Positions 47,309 through 56,892 of a stretch of DNA of 64,000 nucleotides are shown one piece after another (position 1 is the stretch's first letter; each line of letters starts with the position of its first letter). The translations under genes were made by a program, and so were the position numbers. The stretch spans positions 248,001 to 312,000 of the forward strand of contig NZ_JARKNA010000001.1 in assembly GCF_029360765.1 (NCBI RefSeq). The letters are read 5' to 3'. A model generated the notes under the pieces. The model did not search any database and was not told the DNA's origin. It saw only the letters and a list, made by a program, of their open reading frames with translations. This stretch comes from Terrimonas pollutisoli. GTDB lineage: Bacteria > Bacteroidota > Bacteroidia > Chitinophagales > Chitinophagaceae.

Positions 47309-48775
47309 ATGAATACAAAAAACAAAAAAATGAGTAGTTACAAATTGATAGGATTTTTGATGGCCATATTATTTTTTATTGGCTGTAAAAAAAAGAACGA
47401 TGCCGTTAATCCCGAACTCTCTGTTTCACCGTCGGAGATTAATCTTCCCGCGGAAGGAGGAACAGCAGACCTGACGATCAACTGTAATGCACAATGGAGT
47501 ATCAGCAATCTTGCTTTGTGGCTTAAATTCAGCAAATTATCCGGCAATAGCGGCAACAACATCATTCAATTAACTGCAATGCCTAATCAAACCGGTGCTA
47601 CCCGTTCTATATACTTGTCAGTAAACTCTTCAAACGGGCAGGCAAGAAGAGTTAAAGTTTCGCAACCAGCTACGATATATCCATCTTACAATACATCGCC
47701 CAAGGCGCCTGATTCAATAGGAATGAGCACTGCTGTGCAATTGGCTGCCAAATTTAAATTGGGATGGAACATTGGTAATACGATGGAGGCGCCTAATGGT
47801 GAAACGGGTTGGGGTAATCCTCAGATAACAGAGTCGTACATAAAATTTGTAAAACAGCAGGGCTTTACTGCTATTCGCCTGCCATGCGCATGGAACTGGA
47901 CACATTTAAGCGACGAAAAAACCGCAAAGATAGATCCCGCCTGGCTCAATAGAGTTAAGGAAATTGTTGGATACTGCGTCAACAATGATATGTATGTTAT
48001 GCTCAACATTCATTGGGATGGTGGCTGGCTGGAAAATAACATCAGCAAACTAAAGCAAGATTCTGTCAGTGCTAAACAAAAAGCATTATGGGAGCAAATT
48101 GCTACAGCTTTACGTGACTTTGACGAGCATTTAATGTTTGCCAGTGCCAATGAACCGAATGCGGATGATGCAGCGGAAACTGCAATCTTAACATCCCATC
48201 ATCAGACTTTTGTTAATGCTGTTCGTTCAACAGGTGGAAAAAACAGTCACCGCGTACTTATTCTCCAGGGACCCAATACAAGCATGTCATTGACATCTCA
48301 ATACATGACCACACTTCCTACTGACCCGGCAGCTAATCGCCTGATGGTTGAAGCGCATAACTACACGCCTTCATTGTTTTGTTTCTTTGGTGAAGACCAA
48401 AGCTGGGGCAGGATGATTTACTATTGGGGCAACGGGCATCATTCAACCATTGAACCTGATCGTAACGCTACATTCGGTGAAGAGAACGACATAATTTCTG
48501 ACTACAATAAAGTTAAAGCAGCATTTGTCGATAAAGGAATACCGGTGATAATGGGTGAGTATGGCGCTTACAGGCGTAATAATTCCAACCATGTCCCATT
48601 AGACCTGGCAACGCACGAGGCATCGGTGGACTATTGGATAACCTTTACAACTAAAGAAGCGTTGGCCCGCGGAATAAAACCATTTTGGTGGGATACAGGA
48701 GGTGCTTTGGATAGAGCAAATAATACAGTAAAAGATCAAAGAACAATTGACGCTCTTTTGGAAGGGGCGAAATAA
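47309..48775 (+). CDS. BACON-GH5 endo-xyloglucanase lipoprotein (block 2)
   Basis: A 488-residue lipoprotein with lipobox FFIGC and mature start CKKKNDAVNPE. A BACON domain (about 38-120, SVSPSEINLPAEGGTADLTI, ending VKVSQPA) comes first. The GH5 barrel follows, with acid/base Glu282 in FASANEPNADD and nucleophile Glu417 in VIMGEYGAYRR. The order BACON then GH5 matches the keystone xyloglucanase of the B. ovatus xyloglucan locus, where BACON holds the enzyme away from the membrane. It is a paralogue of the GH5 at 30688, and the barrel is highly similar. The in-frame ATG at 47330 is an alternative start; both give the lipobox. Confidence 0.94.
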   Translation: MNTKNKKMSSYKLIGFLMAILFFIGCKKKNDAVNPELSVSPSEINLPAEGGTADLTINCNAQWSISNLALWLKFSKLSGNSGNNIIQLTAMPNQTGATRSIYLSVNSSNGQARRVKVSQPATIYPSYNTSPKAPDSIGMSTAVQLAAKFKLGWNIGNTMEAPNGETGWGNPQITESYIKFVKQQGFTAIRLPCAWNWTHLSDEKTAKIDPAWLNRVKEIVGYCVNNDMYVMLNIHWDGGWLENNISKLKQDSVSAKQKALWEQIATALRDFDEHLMFASANEPNADDAAETAILTSHHQTFVNAVRSTGGKNSHRVLILQGPNTSMSLTSQYMTTLPTDPAANRLMVEAHNYTPSLFCFFGEDQSWGRMIYYWGNGHHSTIEPDRNATFGEENDIISDYNKVKAAFVDKGIPVIMGEYGAYRRNNSNHVPLDLATHEASVDYWITFTTKEALARGIKPFWWDTGGALDRANNTVKDQRTIDALLEGAK

Positions 48776-48798
48776 AGTATTTTGATAAAAGATGGGCT

Positions 48799-48843
48799 GG
48801 CCAGTCGGGGATAAAGGAATGTGGCAAAGGCAACTGGCCTTTT
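48799..48843 (+). terminator. probable weak terminator after block 2 GH5
   Basis: Stem GGCCAGT / ACTGGCC (48799-48805 and 48833-48839) with a 27-base loop is followed by TTTT only. Partial read-through into GH74 is likely. Confidence 0.5.
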
Positions 48844-48896
48844 CAACTTTCTAATAATTGTGATAACCCAATATTATAATAGAAAAACTAAAGATT

Positions 48897-51800
48897 ATGC
48901 CACATTTTTATCTATTCAGATTCTTGTCAACTAAAGTATCCTCACAGTTCAGGAAAAAATCACTTGGGTTACTATGTTTATTTTTTTTAATTAATCTGTT
49001 TCAGGACTATGAAGTAAAGGCTCAAACCTCAGGTTATACATGGAAAAACGCACCTATTGGTGGTGGTGGATTTGTGACAGGGATCGTTACCCACAAAACA
49101 TCGGGTGATAGGTATTGCCGCACGGACGTAGGTGGCACCTATCGCTGGGATGCTGCGAATAATAAATGGATTCAACTGCTCGACTGGTTTAACGAGGCAG
49201 AAAATGGATTTTATGGCGTGGATGCGTTGGCGCTCGATCCGCAAAACGCCAACAATATTTATATGCTATGCGGAACTTCCTATATCAATGGTGGAAGAAC
49301 GGCTATATTGAGATCTACCGACAAAGGAAATACGTTCACGTATACAGATGTCACTTCCAAATTTAAAACGCATGGAAATGGCGAGGGGCGGGGCAATGGA
49401 GAACGTCTTGCCGTTGATCCCAAAAACAGCAACATATTATTCTGCGGTACAAGAGAGAATGGATTATGGAAAAGCACAGATGCCGGCGTTACCTGGAACC
49501 TTGCCTGGAGCGGTGTCACTACCACTGCCAATGGCAACGGAATATGTTTTGTCCTCTTTGACCCTTCAAGCAATGTTGTAAACGGAGCGAGTCAAACTAT
49601 CTACATAGGTGTGTCCCGCATTGGAGGCGGCACCCTCTACAAGAGTACAGACGGAGGCGTCACCTTTACTGATATTTCACCTACCATCAGTTTTATGCCG
49701 CACCGCGCCGCCCTGGAGGGAACTACCATGTATGTTACCTACGCAGATGGTGCAGGCCCGTCACTCAATGGAGATGGAAAGGTATATAAGCTTAACACGG
49801 CTACAGGGGTCTGGACAAACGTTACCCCTGTTCATTCGAAGGATTACTCGTACGGCGGCGTAAGCATAGACCCGAATAATGTTAACCGGGTAGTCGTTTC
49901 TACCTGTGGCATGTATTGGAACAACCAGTTTGGTACCGGATGGGGAGACTTTATTTTTCTATCAATCGACGGAGGATCGACCTGGACACTTAAAAATGGT
50001 ACCAACGCCACCTATGACGCCAACGGTATGGAATGGTCAAGGGGAGGAGCGGTTAACTGGATGGACTGTATTGAGTTTGACCTTTCAAACCCCTCAATAG
50101 TACGGGTAATTGGCGGTGGCGGCGTATACACATGTCCTGATATCACAGCCGCAAATCCATCATGGAAATACGATGTGATCGGAATTGAAGAAACAGCATT
50201 GCTTGACGTGATAAGCATTCCCGGAGGCCCGGTTATTTCCTCGTTTGGAGATGTAACCGGCTTTGTGCATGAACCGCTGACTTCTTTTCCTTCAACTAAA
50301 CTTTCTCCTTTAGGTGGTTATAATAACAACAGCATTGCGTATGCTGCTGCCAACCCAAACAAAGTAGTAAGAATTGCCAATGAAGGAAATGTTGTTTACT
50401 ATTCCAATGATAAGGGTGCTACGTGGACGGCAGCCACTACCAATATGGGTACGGCAGGAAGGGTGGTCGTCAGCGCCGATGGAGGCACGATCCTGCATTG
50501 CCCCTGGGGGTCCTCGATCACCTACTATACAACCAATAATGGTGGAACCTGGTTGAGCAGTTTGGGTGTAGTAGTGGGCGACGCTGCTCCAGTGTCCGAT
50601 CAGGTAAATCCAAATTACTTCTACATCTACCATCCTTCAGCGGGCCAGTTATTTAGAAGCTCCGATAAAGGAGTCAGCTTTTCAGTAGCAGGCACCCCTG
50701 GTGCGTCAACAGCGAACCATCCATGGGAGTCAGCTCTGGCCCGGACAGTGCCAGGTTTTGAAGGCCATATCTGGATACCTCTTGGCCGCAATGGATTAAA
50801 ATATTCGACCGACGCTGGATCCACTTATACAACTGTTGCCAATGTAACTTATTGCAAATCTATCGGGATAGGAAAGGCAATGCCCGGATCTAATTATCCT
50901 ACTGTTTTCATTTGGGGAACAGTGTCAGGTGTTACAGGCCTTTTCAGATCAACAGACCAGGGTGTCACATGGCTTAGGTTGAATGATGATGCCCACCAGT
51001 TTGCAGGAGCACCATTGCTTATCGGAGATATGAACGTTGCCGGAAGAGTATTCATGAGCGCCGGCGGAGGAAGAGGCTTAATTTATTGGGAGCCTACTGG
51101 TTCCTGTACACCTACTACAATCACTCCGTATGTACAAGTTAACGGAGGAGCCTGGCAGCAGACCGCCAATGCTTCACTAACTGCAGGTGACACGGTGATG
51201 TTTGGCCCACAGCCTGCCGAGGGCGGATCATGGAACTGGAGCGGGCCAAATAATTTTAGTGCTACAACACGTGAAGTATTCATTTCAAATATTCAGGCCA
51301 TTCAGGCAGGCAACTATATTGCCACCTACACCAATAGCGGAGGATGCCAAAGTACGCAGACTTTTAACGTCACGGTGACTTCCCCCTGTACACCCACTAC
51401 TATCACTCCGTACGTGCAGATTAACGGCGGAGCGTGGCAGCAGACCGCCAATGCTTCTCTAACTGCGGGAGGCACTGTAATGTTTGGCCCACAGCCTACC
51501 CAGGGAGGATCATGGAACTGGAGCGGACCGAATGGTTTTAGTGCCAGCACCCGTGAAGTAACCATTTCAAATATCCAGGCCAACCAGGCAGGGAACTATG
51601 TTGCTACATATACTAATACCGGGGGATGCCAAAGCACACAGACCTTTAACGTCACTGTGACTTCCGCCGTCACAGGCTCCATACTGAGAGAATACTGGAC
51701 AGGTATTAACGGAAGTACAATTAGTAGCCTTACTTCCAATGCCAATTATCCAAACAATCCTACGGGTAGCGGGCAGATCACCAGCCTGGAAGGCCCGACA

Positions 51801-52448
51801 AACTGGGCGAATAACTACGGAACGAGAATACGTGGATATGTTCATTCTACTACAAGCGGAAGCTACATATTCTGGGTGGCCGGAAATGATAACACTGAAT
51901 TATATCTGAGCACAAGCGACAATCCTTCTAATAGTTCAAGGATTGCTTTTGTGAATGGTTCGACAAATCCGAGACAATGGAATAAGTATGCTTCACAACA
52001 ATCTGTAACCATCAACCTTACTGCCGGACAGAAATACTACATCGAAGTCCTTCACAAGGAAGGAACCGGTGGAGATAATGTAGCTGTAGCCTGGCAGGGT
52101 CCCGGCATTACACAACAGGTAATCGCCGGAAGCTATCTTTCTCCGTTTGTTCCGGGAGGAACTGGATCCAGAATGTCATCTGCTCAGGGAACGGCAGCCA
52201 ATATTAATGAGGATGCTATTAGCCTGTATCCGAATCCTGCCGGCAAAGGAAGGTTTACTATTCTTCTTCCGGAAATTTCAAAAGATGCGGTCGTAAAAAT
52301 TTATGATAGCCAGGGCAGAATGGTTTACGAAAAGATCGCTCAAGGCAATAACAAGATAGAGATTGATTCACGCCTTAAGACGGGTCTCTACATTGTCAGG
52401 ATAAATTCGGAAGCATTTAGTTTTACTAAGAAGCTCATTGTTAATTGA
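48897..52448 (+). CDS. GH74 xyloglucanase with two Ig-like repeats, PA14 domain and T9SS tail
   Basis: An 1183-residue secreted enzyme. After an N-terminal signal (about 1-42, ending VKAQ), two seven-bladed GH74 propellers span about 43-735. The candidate catalytic aspartates are Asp77 in RTDVGGTYRW and Asp452 in FGDVTGFVHE. Two 94-residue tandem repeats follow (737-830 and 831-924, each starting CTPTTITPYVQ). Then comes a PA14-like domain (about 928-1075, SGSYIFWVAGNDNTELYLS) and a type A T9SS sorting tail (SLYPNPAGKGRF to KKLIVN). It should be released or surface-anchored by type IX secretion and cut xyloglucan internally. It is the only T9SS client recognised here. Confidence 0.95.
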   Translation: MPHFYLFRFLSTKVSSQFRKKSLGLLCLFFLINLFQDYEVKAQTSGYTWKNAPIGGGGFVTGIVTHKTSGDRYCRTDVGGTYRWDAANNKWIQLLDWFNEAENGFYGVDALALDPQNANNIYMLCGTSYINGGRTAILRSTDKGNTFTYTDVTSKFKTHGNGEGRGNGERLAVDPKNSNILFCGTRENGLWKSTDAGVTWNLAWSGVTTTANGNGICFVLFDPSSNVVNGASQTIYIGVSRIGGGTLYKSTDGGVTFTDISPTISFMPHRAALEGTTMYVTYADGAGPSLNGDGKVYKLNTATGVWTNVTPVHSKDYSYGGVSIDPNNVNRVVVSTCGMYWNNQFGTGWGDFIFLSIDGGSTWTLKNGTNATYDANGMEWSRGGAVNWMDCIEFDLSNPSIVRVIGGGGVYTCPDITAANPSWKYDVIGIEETALLDVISIPGGPVISSFGDVTGFVHEPLTSFPSTKLSPLGGYNNNSIAYAAANPNKVVRIANEGNVVYYSNDKGATWTAATTNMGTAGRVVVSADGGTILHCPWGSSITYYTTNNGGTWLSSLGVVVGDAAPVSDQVNPNYFYIYHPSAGQLFRSSDKGVSFSVAGTPGASTANHPWESALARTVPGFEGHIWIPLGRNGLKYSTDAGSTYTTVANVTYCKSIGIGKAMPGSNYPTVFIWGTVSGVTGLFRSTDQGVTWLRLNDDAHQFAGAPLLIGDMNVAGRVFMSAGGGRGLIYWEPTGSCTPTTITPYVQVNGGAWQQTANASLTAGDTVMFGPQPAEGGSWNWSGPNNFSATTREVFISNIQAIQAGNYIATYTNSGGCQSTQTFNVTVTSPCTPTTITPYVQINGGAWQQTANASLTAGGTVMFGPQPTQGGSWNWSGPNGFSASTREVTISNIQANQAGNYVATYTNTGGCQSTQTFNVTVTSAVTGSILREYWTGINGSTISSLTSNANYPNNPTGSGQITSLEGPTNWANNYGTRIRGYVHSTTSGSYIFWVAGNDNTELYLSTSDNPSNSSRIAFVNGSTNPRQWNKYASQQSVTINLTAGQKYYIEVLHKEGTGGDNVAVAWQGPGITQQVIAGSYLSPFVPGGTGSRMSSAQGTAANINEDAISLYPNPAGKGRFTILLPEISKDAVVKIYDSQGRMVYEKIAQGNNKIEIDSRLKTGLYIVRINSEAFSFTKKLIVN
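51105..51668 (+). repeat. two tandem 282 bp repeats inside GH74
   Basis: The units 51105-51386 and 51387-51668 encode the two Ig-like domains. Long stretches are identical at DNA level, for example CAGCAGACCGCCAATGCTTC and ATGTTTGGCCCACAGCCT. This indicates recent duplication within the gene. Confidence 0.85.
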
Positions 52449-52467
52449 CAACTCTTTCATCAATTCT

Positions 52468-52493
52468 GGGAATGCATCGCTGGATGCATTCCC
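52468..52493 (+). other. perfect 11 bp hairpin downstream of GH74
   Basis: GGGAATGCATC and GATGCATTCCC flank loop GCTG, followed by ATTTTAT. It stands 40 bp before a strong terminator and may act with it or protect the 3' end of the message. Confidence 0.65.
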
Positions 52494-52530
52494 ATTTTAT
52501 GAACAGAATATTGACCATCAAAAACACGGG

Positions 52531-52563
52531 AGATTGTTATGGTTCTCCGTAACAATCTTTTTT
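52531..52563 (+). terminator. strong intrinsic terminator after GH74
   Basis: A 12 bp stem AGATTGTTATGG / CCGTAACAATCT with loop TTCT ends in six T. It closes the SusCD-SGBP-GH5-GH74 transcript. Confidence 0.9.
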
Positions 52564-52635
52564 CAACAAAGCAAAGCATTGTATATGCTTTAAGCGTGTC
52601 GTTTAACTTTAATAAGATTATTAAAAAGAATTAGT

Positions 52636-54630
52636 GTGAAAAAAACTTCTTTATTATTAGCGATCTTACTTTTTTTCTTTTCGGAAGAAGAATTAATTGC
52701 TCAAACTTCAAATCAAACCTCAAAACGGGTTGCGCAATTACAGAGTCCGGACAAGTCCATTGCATTGAACGTATTCTTATCAGCTTCAGGTGAAATTCAA
52801 TATGCGGTAAAGAAATCTGGTGTTAACGTCATTCAACCTTCTGCTTTAGGAGTGATGATGAAGGGACACGATTTTACACAACGCATGCAACTGGTGATGA
52901 CATCTAAGCCCCGGCGCATAACAGATAGTTACCAAACAAAGAATGCAAAAAAAAGCAACATTCTTTACCAAGCCAATCAATTGGTAGTGTCTTTTACTAA
53001 TGAAGAAGGAAAAAAAATGGATATCATTTTCCGATTATCCAACGACGGTGTGGCGTTCCGGTATTCTTTTCCCTGGATAAAAAATAAGGAAACAATTATT
53101 GAGGAACATTCCTCATTTGCTTTTGACAAAAACACAAGAGCGTGGTTACAACCCATGAGTGAGGCAAAAACAGGTTGGGAGCGTTGTCATCCTTCTTATG
53201 AAGAACATTATTTGCAGGATATTTCTGTTGGCACAGCGTCGCCATTAAAGTCAGGCTGGGTGTATCCTGCGTTGTTTAAAACAAACGATACATGGGTACT
53301 GATTACCGAAGCAGCGCTTGATGGTACTTATTGCGGCACAAGATTGATCAATGACTCATTGTCGTCTGTTTATTCAATCGGCTTTGCCGATCCGAGAGAA
53401 GTGTTTACCACCGGTAGAGACGCCATGCATGGCGCCTCTACCGGTGGTAATCTACCGGAAAACAATAAGCCGTGGCTTACACCCTGGCGAATTATAACAA
53501 TTGGCAGTTTGAAAACAATTGGAGAATCCACGTTGGGCACCGATCTGGCGCCGAAAGCTATTAACATAGACCAATCATTTATTAAACCGGGCAAAGCATC
53601 CTGGAGCTGGATCAATAGCAAGGATGACAACATCACTTTCAATGAACAAAAAAAATATATTGACTATGCCTATGACATGCACTGGCAATATTGCCTGATT
53701 GATGCAGACTGGGATACTAAGATCGGATATGATAAGGTAGCTGAACTCGCAACCTATGCAAAACAAAAAAATGTTGGATTACTATTATGGTATAATTCGG
53801 CCGGTGACTGGAACACTGTAAAATATCATCCAAAAGATATGCTGCTGACGAAGGAAGGAAGAGAAAAAGAATTCAGCCGTCTGCAGTCATTAGGTATTAA
53901 AGGTGTGAAGATTGATTTCTTTGGTGGCGATGGTCAGAGCATGATTCAATACTACATTGATATTTTGAACGATGCTGCAAAATATAAGCTGTTGGTGAAC
54001 TTTCACGGTGCAACATTGCCAAGAGGCTGGCAAAAAACATATCCTCATCTTATGACAGCCGAAGCAATTTATGGAATGGAGATGGTAACATTTGACCAGA
54101 AAGCAGCAGACAAGCAGGCCAACCATTGCGCTATGTTGCCGTTTACAAGAAATGCATTCGACCCGATGGATTTTACACCGATGAATCTTACGGGACTTAC
54201 GTCGTCAAATTGTATCAGAAAAACCACTCCCGCCTTTGAACTGGCCCTTTCGGTATTGTTCTTATCCGGCATACAACATTATGCTCAGGCACCCGAAGGA
54301 ATGGTGAAGGTTCCCGATGATGTAAAATATTTTTTAAAAACACTTCCTGACTATTGGGACGATATAAAATTTTTGGAAGGCCATCCCGGGAAAGACGCTG
54401 TCATTGCCAGGCGAAGTGGTAATCGCTGGTACATTGCCGGTATTAATGGAGATAAAAATGAAAAGAAAGTAAATCTTGACCTTGCCTCATTTAAGAAAAA
54501 CAAGGCAACTCTGTTCACTGATGGTACAAAAGGTGAACTGTTTTCAAAAACAGTCCTGAACACGGCAAGACAAAAGAAATGTGATATCACACTAAATGCA
54601 AATAGTGGATTTGTAATGGTGCTGGAATGA
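52636..54630 (+). CDS. GH97 glycoside hydrolase, retaining-type (probable alpha-galactosidase subgroup)
   Basis: A 664-residue GH97 protein with GTG start at 52636 and signal peptide (ending LIAQ). The N-terminal sandwich (LQSPDKSIALNVFLSASGEI), a barrel beginning near WSWINSKDDNITF, and a C-terminal domain are all present. GH97 contains inverting alpha-glucosidases (SusB) and retaining alpha-galactosidases. Asp427 in GVKIDFFGGDGQ is at the strand-4 position used as nucleophile in the retaining group, so I favour alpha-galactosidase. Galactose in xyloglucan is beta-linked, so this enzyme may serve another glycan such as galactomannan. The substrate is inferred only. Confidence 0.9.
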   Translation: MKKTSLLLAILLFFFSEEELIAQTSNQTSKRVAQLQSPDKSIALNVFLSASGEIQYAVKKSGVNVIQPSALGVMMKGHDFTQRMQLVMTSKPRRITDSYQTKNAKKSNILYQANQLVVSFTNEEGKKMDIIFRLSNDGVAFRYSFPWIKNKETIIEEHSSFAFDKNTRAWLQPMSEAKTGWERCHPSYEEHYLQDISVGTASPLKSGWVYPALFKTNDTWVLITEAALDGTYCGTRLINDSLSSVYSIGFADPREVFTTGRDAMHGASTGGNLPENNKPWLTPWRIITIGSLKTIGESTLGTDLAPKAINIDQSFIKPGKASWSWINSKDDNITFNEQKKYIDYAYDMHWQYCLIDADWDTKIGYDKVAELATYAKQKNVGLLLWYNSAGDWNTVKYHPKDMLLTKEGREKEFSRLQSLGIKGVKIDFFGGDGQSMIQYYIDILNDAAKYKLLVNFHGATLPRGWQKTYPHLMTAEAIYGMEMVTFDQKAADKQANHCAMLPFTRNAFDPMDFTPMNLTGLTSSNCIRKTTPAFELALSVLFLSGIQHYAQAPEGMVKVPDDVKYFLKTLPDYWDDIKFLEGHPGKDAVIARRSGNRWYIAGINGDKNEKKVNLDLASFKKNKATLFTDGTKGELFSKTVLNTARQKKCDITLNANSGFVMVLE

Positions 54631-54820
54631 TTTTACAACGAAATATTACTCCCTCAAAGGGTTCAAACGAGGCCAACGCAATCATAAAGCTGATGCAGGT
54701 ATGAGCAGACAAGGCGTAAAAGAACAATATCTGCCAGGAAATAGTACACTTTTCAGGGTTTCATGACTTTGGCTGTACTTGCTTCAACAAGAAAGTTATT
54801 TTTTGATGTGCTAAAAACAA

Positions 54821-56791
54821 ATGAACAATACAATGAGATTCCGGGTACGAACATCGCTCCTTTTCCTTACAACATTTCTTCTTTCTCAAACATTTACTTA
54901 TGCTCAAATCAGTCTACCCAAAGTATTTGGTGACAGCATGGTTTTACAGCGGGGCATCAAAATACCTGTGTGGGGAAATTCAACTCCGGGTGCATTGATC
55001 GTTGCAAAACTTGGAAACATACAGGCAACAGCGAAAGCTGATCAACATGGAAAATGGCAGATCAGGTTTCCTGTATTTAAAGCAGGTGGGCCATATACAC
55101 TTGACATTGCAGAATCAGGCAAACCGGATTCTAAAATTAAACTGAAAGGAATTTTGATTGGTGATGTTTGGCTTGCTTCCGGTCAGTCAAATATGGAATG
55201 GCAGGTGCAACAGGCAAAAGATGCGGGTAAAGAAATTGCAAATGCCGATTTTCCGCAAATACGTTTTTTGGTTGTTGAACAGGATAAACAACTAAAACCA
55301 CAGCCCGACATTCGTGCCGGTAAATGGAAAGTTTGCGATACTGTACATGTGAAAGGATTCTCTGCGGTGGCCTACTATTTTGCACGCAAAATACACCGTG
55401 ATCAAAATGTTCCCGTAGGCATTATTCAAAGCACCTGGGGCGGCACACCGGTAGAAGCGTGGACAAGCAGGGAGATGTTGCTTACATCACCTATTACTAA
55501 AACAAAAACGCTTAGCAATGATACGCTTGGTTTAGACCGGGAAGACTTTTTAACCGATAGCTTGAACTGGATACGCATTTGGAATATTGTTTATAACCCA
55601 CAAAACAATGCGGATAAAATATTCGCAGTTCCCACATTTGATGACGCTGGTTGGACAACAGTTGAAATGCCCAATGTGGTAAAAGATTTTGGGATTGGGG
55701 CTTATGAAGGAGTGGTTTGGCTAAGAAAAAAAATCACCTTGCCTGAATCATTTAACCAAAAAGAATTAACCATCAATCTGGGGCATCCGGAGATGAACTA
55801 TTCGCTTTACTTTAATGGTGAAGCGATTTGTAAAAATGTTTGGAATTCTAATCCGACACATTCTTATACCATTCCAGCCAACTTGGTGAAGAGCGGAGAA
55901 AATACAATAGCTGTCAGGGTGGCCATGCTGTGGGGCGGTGGCGGTTTGAATCCTCCGGCAGAAGACCTTTATATTACCGATGGTGCTTTTAAAATTTCTT
56001 TAGCCGGAAAATGGTTGTATCAAAAAGACCTTGAAACCGCTTTTCCGAAAATACTCAACTATCAGTATTATCCAACAGTGCTTTTCAATGCGATGATTAA
56101 CCCGCTTATTCCTTTTGGCATCAAGGGATTTATCTGGTACCAGGGGGAATCGAATGCCGGGGCAGCTTACAATTATAGAAAATTATTTCCCATGCTGATC
56201 ACAGACTGGCGGCAACGCTGGCAACAGGGTAATCTTCCATTCTTATTTGTTCAGTTGGCCAATTACATGAAAACAAAACCGCTTCCATCTGAAAGCGAAT
56301 GGGCCGAATTGAGAGAAGCGCAAACGCTGACACTATCTCAGCCTAATACAGGTATGGCTTGCGCCATAGATATTGGTGAAGCGAATGATATTCATCCAAA
56401 AAATAAGCAGGAGGTTGGCCGCCGGCTGGCATTAATTGCCAATAAAATGGTGTACAAACGAGCCGTCATCGCATCTGGTCCGCAGTATAAAAATTTTCAG
56501 AAAAAAGGAAATCATATCCGCATCAATTTTATCAATTCCGGTTCAGGCCTTTCAACGAGAGATGGAAAAGAAGTGAAAGGTTTTGCCATTGCAGGTAAAG
56601 ACAAAAAATTTTATTGGGCAAATGCAACTATTGAGGGAAATAAAGTGATTGTTTCTTGTGATAAAGTTGCGGAACCAGTTGCTGTGCGATATGCCTGGGC
56701 AGACAATCCGGAGTGCAATCTTATCAATTCAGAAGACTTGCCTGCTACCCCTTTCAGAACAGATGATTGGAAAGGCATCACTCAAAAATAA
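54821..56791 (+). CDS. sialate O-acetylesterase-family (SASA) carbohydrate esterase, copy 2
   Basis: A 656-residue paralogue of 36186-38195 with the same order: signal peptide (ending FTYAQ), N-sandwich (LPKVFGDSMVLQRG), SGNH block I with Ser123 in GQSNMEW, the jelly-roll insert (LTINLGHPEMNYSLYFNGE), and the late block NDIHPKNKQEVGRRLA. Similarity runs end to end. Predicted job: removal of O-acetyl groups from side-chain sugars so that glycosidases can act. Two copies, one per block, suggest acetylated substrate matters. The gene follows GH97 by 190 bp and precedes GH39 by about 100 bp. Confidence 0.9.
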   Translation: MNNTMRFRVRTSLLFLTTFLLSQTFTYAQISLPKVFGDSMVLQRGIKIPVWGNSTPGALIVAKLGNIQATAKADQHGKWQIRFPVFKAGGPYTLDIAESGKPDSKIKLKGILIGDVWLASGQSNMEWQVQQAKDAGKEIANADFPQIRFLVVEQDKQLKPQPDIRAGKWKVCDTVHVKGFSAVAYYFARKIHRDQNVPVGIIQSTWGGTPVEAWTSREMLLTSPITKTKTLSNDTLGLDREDFLTDSLNWIRIWNIVYNPQNNADKIFAVPTFDDAGWTTVEMPNVVKDFGIGAYEGVVWLRKKITLPESFNQKELTINLGHPEMNYSLYFNGEAICKNVWNSNPTHSYTIPANLVKSGENTIAVRVAMLWGGGGLNPPAEDLYITDGAFKISLAGKWLYQKDLETAFPKILNYQYYPTVLFNAMINPLIPFGIKGFIWYQGESNAGAAYNYRKLFPMLITDWRQRWQQGNLPFLFVQLANYMKTKPLPSESEWAELREAQTLTLSQPNTGMACAIDIGEANDIHPKNKQEVGRRLALIANKMVYKRAVIASGPQYKNFQKKGNHIRINFINSGSGLSTRDGKEVKGFAIAGKDKKFYWANATIEGNKVIVSCDKVAEPVAVRYAWADNPECNLINSEDLPATPFRTDDWKGITQK

Positions 56792-56892
56792 AAATCCCGG
56801 CGCAAATGGTTTAATGCCGGCAACTATCATCATCAACACAAAAAATAATCGCCATGTGCAGGAATTTTTTTATGCGACCGAAATTATTCTCA

